Shown here piece by piece: positions 32,419 through 41,132 of a stretch of 64,000 nt of DNA (within the stretch, counting starts at the first letter, position 1; each line of letters starts with the position of its first letter). The notes below the pieces were generated by a model that did not search any database, was not told the DNA's origin, and worked only from the letters and a program-made list of their open reading frames with translations. Origin of the DNA: Solibacteraceae bacterium (GTDB lineage Bacteria; Acidobacteriota; Terriglobia; Bryobacterales; Bryobacteraceae); assembly GCA_021324015.1 (NCBI GenBank), contig JAJPJX010000093.1:62001-126000 (forward strand), written 5' to 3'. The position numbers were made by a program, and so were the translations under genes.

Positions 32419-35313
32419 CTATTGCCCCCCTGCCCTCCCCTCCCGGGTGCTCCCGGCGGTGTAAGCCTTTGATTCCCCATGGGTTTCGTCCGCGGACGCT
32501 GACCCACGGCGAACACCTTGCCCCTGAATCCAGGCCATGGTCAGATGCTGGAGCTTGCCGGCATACCATTCCGTGGAAGTTAGTGCGACCGGCAGCCGCT
32601 CCACAGGCTCGTCAAATTCCTCAAAGCCGCCATCCCGGCGGACATGCACGCGGCCTGTTGCCGGGTCGATCGTGGCTATACGAATCCAGCGATGGTCCGT
32701 CAGGCGCTTTAGCGAGGCATTCGCGTTGACTACCGGCATCAGCCGTTCTGGCGTCGTTTCGATCACGAAGAGCATGCGCACCGGCTCATGGATTTCGACC
32801 ATTTGCCAGGGCAGTCCCGTTCGCAGATCGCTGGCGTGACCATCCATCACGCCGACCAGGCCAGTCACATTGTGGGGGAGCTTCGTCCCGCAGCCGTAGC
32901 GATCGTTGTCCACAAAGGAAAAATAGTATTCCAGGCTGATCCCCGCGCAGACGGGAACAACCGCCGCCAGCAGTTCCGCGAGGCTCCGGTCATCGGGGTC
33001 CTGGCCGGCGTCGTAGGAGACCAGGAAAGCCCGCCGGTCCAGGAACAGTCCGCGGGTCAGGCTGCGGCGTCCAACCACACACACCGCGTTGGTGCAGTGA
33101 CCGTATTCAGGCCGTGGTTGGGCCAGATGTTCACTCCGTTCCTCGACGTGGCGAAGAGCAACCTCCGGCGACACGGGCACCTTCGAACCCTCGAATCGCC
33201 GGGCGCGTTCGTGAGCGTTCAGCGCCCTGGCCTTGTCCAGCGACTCGCGAAGCCGGTCCAGATCGGCTTGATGCGCGGGGGGGACTTCCGTGAGATCGTA
33301 AAGCTCCACGTCGTCACTACAAGTATCGTGATAACCGCCCACAAACCAAGTGTCATGCGGGATGTCGATACCTCGCTGGCGCAAGGCGGCGCGCACGTCG
33401 GGACGGTTTGCCATGGCCGCGAAAAGCCGTGCGTTCGGCCCCCCGCGGCGTCCCCCGCACGCTCCGCAATCGTGGGCTGATTCATGCGGGTTGTTCAGAC
33501 TTGAGGATCCGTGGCCGAGGATCAGCACGACGCGGGCGAAACCTCGCGCTAAGCCCGCGGGGCGCAATACGCTGGCCACTGCTTCTGTTTTTTCCGCGGC
33601 TGAGAATCCCACCAGCAGGCCCCTCACCGCCTCCTGCGATTGCGCGCTGTTCCGCATCAGGGTCAGCTCCGTGCGGGGCTCGGGAAGGAACTCCCGGTTC
33701 ATCCACTCACGCAACCGGGCATAGCGCCGCGGCGCCAGGAGGTGGCCGATCAAGGGGACCGCGGAAAGCAACCCGAGGGCGGTGGTCGAAAGCCAGCCGC
33801 GCATCAGCGTTCTGGATGATACGAACGAATTCCGCATCAGCCGTCCCAGTATCCGCCGGCGGAGACGGCGGCTCTCCAGCAGCGCGCTGTCTTCCGCTTT
33901 CGGCTGTTCGAGCACGGCGTGACGCGGCTTCACCACCACCGGGCAAAACGCCGCGCCATGCGGGTCGTCGATGCCTTTGTAGTCCACCACGACGCCAAAA
34001 TACCCGGCCGAACCGAACGTCTCGATTTGCGGGTTGACCTCTTCGAGCGCCCGCCGCATGGATTCTTCACGCTCGTCGATGCAGAAGAACACCTGGGCTG
34101 CCGGCCGGTCTGTGCGATCGGAGCAGCACCGGTACCTCCGGTGGCTTGCCAGCCCTTGCAGGATCTCGCGTTCATGCCGGCGCTCATAGGCGAGGTGCAG
34201 GATCCGGCGCCGCTCCAGTCCGTTGCATGCTCCCACTTCGCTGACGAACGCCTGCCACTCGGCGCCGGAAAGCCGGATTATTTCATCGGCGGAAAGGGAC
34301 ACCACACGCGCCGCGTCATAGAGGCGCGCCGCGCGGCTCAGGCGTCGCCTTTCCTGAGTCTTGAGCGGGGGCTCCTCGGAGCCGGCCTCGGCCGCGCCCA
34401 TGCGGGAAGCCACACGGGTCATCGTCAGCCGCACCGCAAGAAAATCCATCAAGGAGCAGGGCACCGGTTCATGCGGAGCCAGCGCCGGGTCTTCTTCGAG
34501 CCGCCGCATCAACCCCGCCCAGCCGGGTAATGCCAGTAGTTCGGACTGAAGCACGCCGCCCCACTCAGCCTCCGCCAGATCCTGGCTGTCCAAGTAGTCC
34601 AACACGGCATCGGCGGCCGAGAAGGAGTGGCTCTCCTGGCGCCGGAACTCGTCATCCAAACCTGTGAGGTATCGAGGGAAGACGCCGCCCCGCCGGGCCA
34701 GGAGCGTTCGGACGCTCTCATAGAAGCCTCTCTCCCGGTTGGGCATCGGCCAATAGGCCATGCCCTGATCCAGGAATACCGAGCAAAGCCGGATTAGCCA
34801 GGGGTGGATCGCCTCGTCCACCGGACGCGGCGGTGCTGCGTCTTCCTCATGCGCCACCGCACGATCGAAACAGGCCTCGAACAACGCTCGCAGGGCCGGC
34901 TGGTGGAAGTCCCGGGACAGGTCGCCTTGCTCGGTCCGCCAAAGGATTGTGGCGGCGTCAAACTCCCGCACGCCCGGCGTCATCATGGCGCGCCGAAGCG
35001 AGTGCCGGCTGAGCCGCGGAAACACCATCGCGTCCGGCTCGCTGTCCAGGACAGCGTCAATATCTTCCAGGCGAATGCGGCCGCGAGCGAGCTCGGCGCG
35101 ATAGGCTGCTTCGCTCATGTAAGGTTCGGCGCCGAACAGATGCGCGGCCCGGATCACGGCCTGCTCGAAGGTCAAGTCCTCGAAGGCGTGCAGTGTGTTG
35201 TGGTGAACGAAGACTCCGATCGGGCCCTGTTTCGGAAGCAGATGCACCGCCTCCTCAACCGCCCGGAGCAGCCGGTCCTGGCGCGACCCGGCCCGGTGTT
35301 CGGCCTGGCTCAA
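32419..35313 (-). CDS. dabA: Inorganic-carbon transporter subunit DabA (former DUF2309)
   Basis: A 964-residue cytoplasm-facing protein with a beta-carbonic-anhydrase-like zinc site. Putative ligands C411 and D413 in FFCIDEREE, H601 in LGHGSSS and C616 in DCGACGG correspond to C351, D353, H524 and C539 of Halothiobacillus DabA, with the same spacing of 15 for the last two. The N-terminal GVFVHHNTLHAFEDL is also typical. No ATG is available near the front; TTG 35313 is the only start after an upstream in-frame stop, and the ribosome site is weak. First gene of the operon with dabB and a third antiporter-like gene. Confidence 0.92.
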   Translation of the reverse strand: MSQAEHRAGSRQDRLLRAVEEAVHLLPKQGPIGVFVHHNTLHAFEDLTFEQAVIRAAHLFGAEPYMSEAAYRAELARGRIRLEDIDAVLDSEPDAMVFPRLSRHSLRRAMMTPGVREFDAATILWRTEQGDLSRDFHQPALRALFEACFDRAVAHEEDAAPPRPVDEAIHPWLIRLCSVFLDQGMAYWPMPNRERGFYESVRTLLARRGGVFPRYLTGLDDEFRRQESHSFSAADAVLDYLDSQDLAEAEWGGVLQSELLALPGWAGLMRRLEEDPALAPHEPVPCSLMDFLAVRLTMTRVASRMGAAEAGSEEPPLKTQERRRLSRAARLYDAARVVSLSADEIIRLSGAEWQAFVSEVGACNGLERRRILHLAYERRHEREILQGLASHRRYRCCSDRTDRPAAQVFFCIDEREESMRRALEEVNPQIETFGSAGYFGVVVDYKGIDDPHGAAFCPVVVKPRHAVLEQPKAEDSALLESRRLRRRILGRLMRNSFVSSRTLMRGWLSTTALGLLSAVPLIGHLLAPRRYARLREWMNREFLPEPRTELTLMRNSAQSQEAVRGLLVGFSAAEKTEAVASVLRPAGLARGFARVVLILGHGSSSLNNPHESAHDCGACGGRRGGPNARLFAAMANRPDVRAALRQRGIDIPHDTWFVGGYHDTCSDDVELYDLTEVPPAHQADLDRLRESLDKARALNAHERARRFEGSKVPVSPEVALRHVEERSEHLAQPRPEYGHCTNAVCVVGRRSLTRGLFLDRRAFLVSYDAGQDPDDRSLAELLAAVVPVCAGISLEYYFSFVDNDRYGCGTKLPHNVTGLVGVMDGHASDLRTGLPWQMVEIHEPVRMLFVIETTPERLMPVVNANASLKRLTDHRWIRIATIDPATGRVHVRRDGGFEEFDEPVERLPVALTSTEWYAGKLQHLTMAWIQGQGVRRGSASADETHGESKAYTAGSTREGRAGGQ

Positions 35314-35600
35314 GCCGCTACCGCCGGGCGTCTTCTGCGCACGAGTTCGTGTTGGAACATCAGTTCAACGAGATCCACTGGTATGTATCCACAGCCAGTC
35401 AGCGTTACGGCTACGAACACCAGAGACTCCGCAGAGCCGGCTTCGGGGCACGCGCCAAGTCTTCTGTGGAACGAGGATACCTTCAGTATATCAATCTCGC
35501 GCCGACTGAACCTGAACGGACGCCTCCAAGCGCCGTCCGTCCTGCTTGCCGGGTATTTGCCCCTCAGCCCGCTTGTGAGCGCCGCCGCCGTCGAGTTGAA

Positions 35601-36407
35601 ATGAAGACAATGCCAGAGATCGCGCGCTACACCTGCTACCGGGCCGCCGGCCCGATCATCGTCGATGGCGGACTCGACGAGCCTTCCTGGCGCCTGGCGC
35701 CGAAATCCACCCCCTTCGTGGACATCGTGACGGGCGAACCCGCTTGGTATGACACCCACGTGCAATTGCTGTGGGATGACGCCTGCCTCTACTTCGGCTT
35801 CACCGCCGAAGAGCCCGATGTCTGGGCCACGCTCACCGAGCGCGACTCCAAGATCTATGAGGACAACGACGTGGAGGTCTTCATCGCCGCCCCGGACGCC
35901 TACTACGAGTTCGAGATCAACGCCTTCAACACCATCTACGAGGTGTTCTGGATCTGGAAAGACGCCCTGGCGCCCGGCAGCCCTTACTCCGGCAGGCACG
36001 AGTGGGACCCGCGGGCGCACCCGGTGATGACCCTCTCCGGCATCGGCGGCCATATCCATCCGCGCGGCGAGCGCTGGGGATTTCTGGACTGGGATTTCCC
36101 GGGCCTGCGCCATGCTGTCCACATCGACGGTACGCTCAACCGGCATGACGACGTGGACCGTGGCTGGACCGTGGAACTGGCCTTCCCCTGGAAGGGCTTT
36201 TACGGCCTGGCTGCCGGGCGCTCCCTGCCGCCGCGGGACGGCGACGTATGGCGCATCGACTGCTCCCGCTTCGAACAGAAAGACCGCCGTGGAAAGGCCC
36301 TCGCGCGGAGCGCCGGCTGGACCTGGAACCAGCACGGGCACTACGATTCCCACATACCCGAGGTCTTCCCTTACGTCACCTTCTCGACCCGCGTGGTGGG
36401 CGCATGA
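35601..36407 (+). CDS. CBM9-like carbohydrate-binding domain protein
   Basis: A 268-residue protein without signal peptide made of one jelly-roll similar to family 9 carbohydrate-binding modules: an opening VDGGLDEPSWRLAPKS, LLWDDACLYFGFTAEEPD, NDVEVFIAAPDAYYEFEIN, and a closing WTVELAFPWKGFYGLA and RIDCSRFEQ. Such domains stand alone in Acidobacteria and Planctomycetes and probably bind plant or amino sugars. Start ATG 35601 is preferred; the frame upstream is antisense to dabA and its promoter region. It overlaps or nearly touches the nitrilase gene, so the two likely act together. Confidence 0.8.
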   Translation: MKTMPEIARYTCYRAAGPIIVDGGLDEPSWRLAPKSTPFVDIVTGEPAWYDTHVQLLWDDACLYFGFTAEEPDVWATLTERDSKIYEDNDVEVFIAAPDAYYEFEINAFNTIYEVFWIWKDALAPGSPYSGRHEWDPRAHPVMTLSGIGGHIHPRGERWGFLDWDFPGLRHAVHIDGTLNRHDDVDRGWTVELAFPWKGFYGLAAGRSLPPRDGDVWRIDCSRFEQKDRRGKALARSAGWTWNQHGHYDSHIPEVFPYVTFSTRVVGA

Positions 36408-36427
36408 CTGCTATACTCAGAGAGCCT

Positions 36428-37705
36428 ATGAGACCGGGCTTTTGGCTGCTCCTTCTGGCGGCGGCCGCCGCAGCCGCACCGTTGCACGTGCGTCCGGATC
36501 CGGCCGCCTGGACTACGTGGGCGCCGAGGGCCGAAATCATGCCCCGCACCTTCGTGGACCGCATTCACGCGCGCACGCCCGCCGGTGCGCTGGCCATCTC
36601 CGGTAACAGCAATCCGGGTGAGTATGGCGGCTGGGTCTCGACCGTTGCGGGAATCGAAGCGGGCCGATGGTATCGCTTCTCGGCTTTCTACCGCGCCCAG
36701 GGGGCGTCTTACGAACGCGGGCAGGTGCTCGCGCGCCTGGACTGGAAGAGCACCTCCGGCCATCGCGCCGGTAAGCCGGACTATGTCTACGCCGCCGAGC
36801 GGCAGGGAGAATGGACCCGGGTAAGCCTGGAGACCCCCGCGCCGGAAGGCGCTGCCGGCGTCCAGATCCAGCTTTACCTCGTCAACGCGCCTGCCGCCAC
36901 CGTCTGGTGGGACGAGGTGGTATTGGACCAGATTCCCGCGCCGCCGCCTCGCCAGGTCGTCGTCCAGGCCATCAACTACCGGCCCGAGCACGCCGCCTCC
37001 GCGGAAGACAGCGTAAGCCAGTTCCTGGCTCAGGTGGACCGCCTGGTCACGCGCGCCGATGTCATCCTTCTGCCGGAGGGCATCACCGTGGTGAGCACGG
37101 GCAAGACCTATGCCGAAGTGGCCGAGCCTGTCCCCGGCCCTACCACCGCGCGCCTGGGCGAGATGGCCCGCCGCAAGCGCGCCTACCTGGTGGCGGGCAT
37201 CTACGAACGCGAGGGCACGACACTCTATAACACTTCCGTGCTCCTGGACCGCCAGGGCCGCCTGCTGGGCAAATACCGCAAAGTCTACATCCCGCGCGAG
37301 GAGATGGACGGCGGCCTGACCCCTGGTTCGGACTACCCGGTCTTTCAAACCGATTTCGGCAAAGTCGGCATGATGATCTGTTGGGATCTGCAATACGCCG
37401 ATCCGGCGCGCAACCTCGCCCTGCGCGGCGCCGATCTCATCCTCATGCCCATCTGGGGAGGCAACGAAGCGCTGGGCAAGGCTCGCGCCATTGAAAACCA
37501 GGTCTTTCTGGCCTCCTCAGGCTACGATTACCCGACCTACATCCTGGACCCCAACGGAGAAGTGCTCTCCCTCGCCCGCGAGCGCGGCACCGCCGCCACC
37601 GCCACTATCGACCTCAGCCGCCGCTATGTGGACGGCTGGCTCGGCGACATGCGGGAGCGCTTCCACAAAGAAATCCGCCTGGACCTCAATACCCTGGTGC
37701 GTTGA
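36428..37705 (+). CDS. Exported carbon-nitrogen hydrolase with N-terminal sugar-binding-like domain
   Basis: A 425-residue protein with a signal peptide (MRPGFWLLLLAAAAAAAP). Residues 25-180 form a beta-rich jelly-roll-like region with GRWYRFSAFYRAQG and VWWDEVVLDQIP, similar to carbohydrate-binding modules. Residues 185-425 are a nitrilase-fold hydrolase with the triad E217 (LLPEGI), K285 (KYRKVYIP) and C318 (MMICWDLQY). It cleaves an amide or nitrile outside the cytoplasm. ATG 36428 gives a proper signal peptide; the ATG at 36404 overlapping the previous stop would add eight residues. TATACT lies 10 nt before the start. Confidence 0.85.
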   Translation: MRPGFWLLLLAAAAAAAPLHVRPDPAAWTTWAPRAEIMPRTFVDRIHARTPAGALAISGNSNPGEYGGWVSTVAGIEAGRWYRFSAFYRAQGASYERGQVLARLDWKSTSGHRAGKPDYVYAAERQGEWTRVSLETPAPEGAAGVQIQLYLVNAPAATVWWDEVVLDQIPAPPPRQVVVQAINYRPEHAASAEDSVSQFLAQVDRLVTRADVILLPEGITVVSTGKTYAEVAEPVPGPTTARLGEMARRKRAYLVAGIYEREGTTLYNTSVLLDRQGRLLGKYRKVYIPREEMDGGLTPGSDYPVFQTDFGKVGMMICWDLQYADPARNLALRGADLILMPIWGGNEALGKARAIENQVFLASSGYDYPTYILDPNGEVLSLARERGTAATATIDLSRRYVDGWLGDMRERFHKEIRLDLNTLVR

Positions 37706-37851
37706 CCGCCAGTCCACCCTCCCGCTCTGACTGGTATACTGTTCCCGGCTCGCGCCCGGTTAGGAGCAATTTCCTGTCGCGGGACGCGAGGACTGGGTAT
37801 AGCCGGGCTCGTTCAAACTGGGGATCTAAATCACCGTAACGGGAGAATCCT

Positions 37852-39228
37852 ATGCCTGCACTGTCTGTGGAGCAGTTGAGAAGTTCTTTCCGCGGCGAGC
37901 TGATCCAGCCTGCGGATGCCGCCTACGAATCTGCGCGCAAAGTTTACAACGGCATGATCGACAAACGCCCGCATCTGATTGCGCGCTGTGCGGACGTTGC
38001 CGACGTCATCGCCGCCGTGGAATTTGGCAGAGAGAACAACCTGCTCACTGCAATTCGCGGTGGCGGCCACAATGGCGCCGGACTCGGCACCTGTGACGAC
38101 GGACTGGTCATCGACCTCTCGCGCATGAGGGGTATCCGGGTGAACCCAGCCGCCCGGGCCGTCCGCGTGGAGGCCGGGTGCGTCTGGGGCGACGTGGACC
38201 ATGCGACGCACGCCTTCGGCATGGCCACGCCCTGCGGCTTCATTTCCACCACTGGAGTAGCTGGGCTCACTCTGGGCGGCGGCATCGGTTACCTCACCCG
38301 CCGCTTCGGCCTCACCATCGACAATCTGCTCGCCGTCGACATGGTCCTGGCCGACAGCCGCTTCGTGACGGCGAGCACCGAGGAAAATGCCGATCTGTTC
38401 TGGGCCGTGCGCGGCGGCGGCGGGAATTTCGGCGTGGTCACTTCCTTCGAATTCCGGCTGCATTCGGTCAACACGGTCCACTTCGGCCCGACCTTCTGGC
38501 CGCTCGACGAGGCCGCCACTGTGCTTCGCGCTTGGCGGGACTTTATCCGAGAAGCTCCTGAGGAAATCAACGGCTTTTTTGCGTTTCTCGTCATCCCGCC
38601 GGCCCCTATGTTTCCCGAGGCTCTCCACATGAAGAAGGTGTGCGGTGTGGTCTGGTGTTGCACCGGCTCCGCCGAGCAGGCCGAAGAATGCCTGAGGCCC
38701 ATGCGCACCTTGGGCCACCCGGTCTTCGACCACGTCGGGCCGGCTCCGTTTCCGGTTGTGCAGAGCCTGTTCGACCCGCTGTTTGTTCCCGGCCTGCAAT
38801 GGTATTGGCGCGCGGACAACTTCACGGACCTGAGCGAGGAAGCCATTGCCCGCCACGTCGAACACGGCTCCCGCTTGCCGACCATGCTGTCTACCATGCA
38901 CCTCTACCCGGTCAACGGCGCCGCGCAGCGGGTAGGCCGAAATGACACCGCCTACAGTTTCCGCGAGGCGCTGTTCGCCGAGGTGATCGTGGGAGTGGAC
39001 CCGGACCCCGCCAACCGCGAAACGATCACGGCCTGGTGCAAAGACTACTGGGACGCCCTGCATCCCTATTCCGCCGGCGGCGCCTATGTGAACTTCATGA
39101 TGGAAGAAGGCCAGGACCGGGTGCGGGCCACCTATCGGGACAACTACGATCGCCTGGCCGCCATCAAGAAGAAGTACGATCCCAACAACTACTTCCGCGT
39201 AAACCAGAACATCCGGCCGGCGGAGTAA
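37852..39228 (+). CDS. FAD-dependent oxidoreductase, berberine-bridge (BBE) type
   Basis: A 458-residue flavoprotein of the VAO/PCMH fold. The FAD domain has IRGGGHNGAGLGT with the histidine used for 8-alpha covalent flavin attachment and GVAGLTLGGGIGYLTRRFGL; the BBE tail has GGAYVNFM and YDPNNYFRVNQNI. No signal peptide. Relatives oxidise sugars such as lactose or chito-oligosaccharides, or secondary alcohols in natural products. ATG 37852 follows GGGAGA by 6 nt. A TATACT at 37735 could be a promoter but no -35 is found. Confidence 0.9.
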   Translation: MPALSVEQLRSSFRGELIQPADAAYESARKVYNGMIDKRPHLIARCADVADVIAAVEFGRENNLLTAIRGGGHNGAGLGTCDDGLVIDLSRMRGIRVNPAARAVRVEAGCVWGDVDHATHAFGMATPCGFISTTGVAGLTLGGGIGYLTRRFGLTIDNLLAVDMVLADSRFVTASTEENADLFWAVRGGGGNFGVVTSFEFRLHSVNTVHFGPTFWPLDEAATVLRAWRDFIREAPEEINGFFAFLVIPPAPMFPEALHMKKVCGVVWCCTGSAEQAEECLRPMRTLGHPVFDHVGPAPFPVVQSLFDPLFVPGLQWYWRADNFTDLSEEAIARHVEHGSRLPTMLSTMHLYPVNGAAQRVGRNDTAYSFREALFAEVIVGVDPDPANRETITAWCKDYWDALHPYSAGGAYVNFMMEEGQDRVRATYRDNYDRLAAIKKKYDPNNYFRVNQNIRPAE

Positions 39229-39240
39229 GCGGCCAGTTCG

Positions 39241-39924
39241 CTACTGCAACGGCGGGTTTTGCCGCAATGCCTCGAGTTGCGCAAGCCACCCGCGGAAATG
39301 AGGGCACTCTCGCCGCATGGCGTCGATGCTGACACCGCGGGCGGCTATCGTTCCGTGCAGCACCTTGTTGTAGGAACGGAAGACCCGGAGAACGCATTTG
39401 GACGGTGCTGTTGCAGGATTATCGTTGATGTCTTCGGGCGTTGGGAAACCGTCGCGCACATCCTGGAACGTCTGCGCAAGTTGAGGCTGCGCGAGGGCCC
39501 TGGCGAAAGCAGGCGGGTCGCTGAAAAGCAACCCTTCGTACTCGTGTAATTGAAGATAGGGCAGCAATCTGACGTCGGGCCGGAAATCGGGGATCAGTTT
39601 ACATATCTCGGCCTTGATCGCTTCTTCGATGCGGGTCACCTTGGCAATGTTCGGCAAGCCGGGAGGGAGCGGCATGCCCGGAAAGCCTTCGCCCAGCCCA
39701 TAAAAGTCGAGCATCGTGGAGCAATACGCGGTGCGGTCCTGCTTCAGATGGAGAAGCAGATCCTTCTTCACACGGGCGTAGTTGGCCGCTCCGCCCTTAT
39801 GCCCAGGAACGCCCAGCACAATCGGAGTCAACGATACCCCGGATGGCCACAAAGCTTCCGCCAACACGCTCCGGACGAAGGCTTCCTCGGTTGGGCCTTC
39901 CACCACCACCTTCACCCGCGTCAC
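39241..39924 (-). CDS. DUF4276 family TOPRIM-like protein
   Basis: A 227-residue protein: VVVEGPTEEAFVRSVLAEAL opens like the conserved acidic first strand of TOPRIM folds, and LDFYGLG and LQLHEYEGLLFSDP supply later acidic residues, as in DUF4276 proteins. These are always found beside AAA/SMC-like ATPases. Here the start overlaps the ATPase stop by 4 nt (ATGA). By analogy with OLD, GajA and PARIS systems, it is probably the nuclease or effector half of a defence pair. No characterised orthologue is known to me. Confidence 0.75.
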   Translation of the reverse strand: MTRVKVVVEGPTEEAFVRSVLAEALWPSGVSLTPIVLGVPGHKGGAANYARVKKDLLLHLKQDRTAYCSTMLDFYGLGEGFPGMPLPPGLPNIAKVTRIEEAIKAEICKLIPDFRPDVRLLPYLQLHEYEGLLFSDPPAFARALAQPQLAQTFQDVRDGFPTPEDINDNPATAPSKCVLRVFRSYNKVLHGTIAARGVSIDAMRRECPHFRGWLAQLEALRQNPPLQ

Positions 39925-41072
39925 GAGTTTTCGTTTCCATCCGGCACAAGCTGCGGCGCATTTTCCGGCCCAGGCCTGCCGCCGAGCACGTTCTTCTGCC
40001 AGAGTTCACCCAGCGTGTATTCCTCCAGCCATGCGGATAGTTCCGTGGAGTCAAGGCGCCGGAACACGGACTCTCCCTGGTGGCGTTCGACGACCACAAT
40101 ATCTTCCGGTGCAAACTCGTTCAATAAGGGTGCGGATTGTGTCGAGATGATAACTTGCCGTTGGTTCGCCGCTTGCTTGAACAGATTGCCAAGCAACGTC
40201 AAGGCGTAGGGATGCAAGCCCAGTTCCGGTTCGTCGAAGAGCATCGTGGGAGGACTGAGGGGCTGAAGCAAAGCCGTCGTGTAGCAGATAAAGCGCAGGG
40301 TCCCGTCTGAAAGCTGATTGGAGAGAAATGGGTAGTCGGAATCTTTTTGCCGCCACTCGAGCTGGATCAGATCGGGGTTTGTCGGCATGGGACGGAGGTG
40401 AAAGTCATCGAAAAAAGGAGCGGCCAGCCGCACCACGTCACGAATCTGATTGTATCTTCCGCGGGAGGTCTGGAGAATGCGATACAGAAACGCCGCTAGA
40501 TTTTCTGCGTCCTGGCGGAGCCCGGCATTGTCGCTGATCGGCCTCGGGCGGCGGACACCGGCGGAAAGACTTGTATCGTGGAAGTGATAAACTACCCAGC
40601 GGGAAACCGCCTCATACACGTAATGCGGCACGCCATACTTGCCGCGCTGGCCGGGGTCATCTTTCCGGTCTTTGAGCTTCGCCTCGGCATGCCCGGAACC
40701 AAGACGTTGGCGGTCTAGGCCCGAGTCTCCTTCGAACACCGTTGTTTCCGCCTCGAAAACCAGTCGGTTATCCGGCGTAGGCACAAGGGCGAACTCATAA
40801 CCGTTTCTTCCGAAGGATAGTTTGGCGGCGAAGCGCTTGGTGACCTTTGGACCCATGAACAGGCAGGCATCCGCGCCGCCCTCCAAGGTTTGAAGCGCAA
40901 CCTGGAGCCGCTGCTCGATCAGTTCCCGCAGCAACCGGAAGAACCCGACGAAATTGCTCTTTCCCGCTCCGTTTGCGCCGATCAACACGGTCAACGCGCC
41001 GGGTTCAAAGTCCTCCAGTTTCCGAATAGACTTGAAACCCTCGATAGTCAGTTTCCGAATCGTATCGGCCAT
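39921..41072 (-). CDS. AAA family ATPase of the OLD/RloA type
   Basis: A 383-residue ATPase starting with KLTIEGFKSIRKLEDFEPG and Walker A IGANGAGKSNF near residue 34; LSDGTLRFI is the ABC-like signature, LFDEPELGLHPYALTLL the Walker B with catalytic Glu, and VIISTQSAPLLNEF the H-loop-like strand. SMC/RecF-type ATPases of this form sense DNA or protein and drive an associated effector. Paired by a 4-nt overlap with the DUF4276 gene. The region looks less GC-rich than its neighbours, which suggests transfer. Confidence 0.85.
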   Translation of the reverse strand: MADTIRKLTIEGFKSIRKLEDFEPGALTVLIGANGAGKSNFVGFFRLLRELIEQRLQVALQTLEGGADACLFMGPKVTKRFAAKLSFGRNGYEFALVPTPDNRLVFEAETTVFEGDSGLDRQRLGSGHAEAKLKDRKDDPGQRGKYGVPHYVYEAVSRWVVYHFHDTSLSAGVRRPRPISDNAGLRQDAENLAAFLYRILQTSRGRYNQIRDVVRLAAPFFDDFHLRPMPTNPDLIQLEWRQKDSDYPFLSNQLSDGTLRFICYTTALLQPLSPPTMLFDEPELGLHPYALTLLGNLFKQAANQRQVIISTQSAPLLNEFAPEDIVVVERHQGESVFRRLDSTELSAWLEEYTLGELWQKNVLGGRPGPENAPQLVPDGNENS

Positions 41073-41132
41073 AGATCACGGATTCCCGCGGGTCTGCTCT
41101 ACCTTATACCATCGTCAGTTCGGCGCAGCGCC

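Noticed and set aside
35193-35600. N-terminal extension of the CBM9-like gene
   Set aside because: It would be antisense to the start of dabA and has no domain character; the module begins right after ATG 35601.
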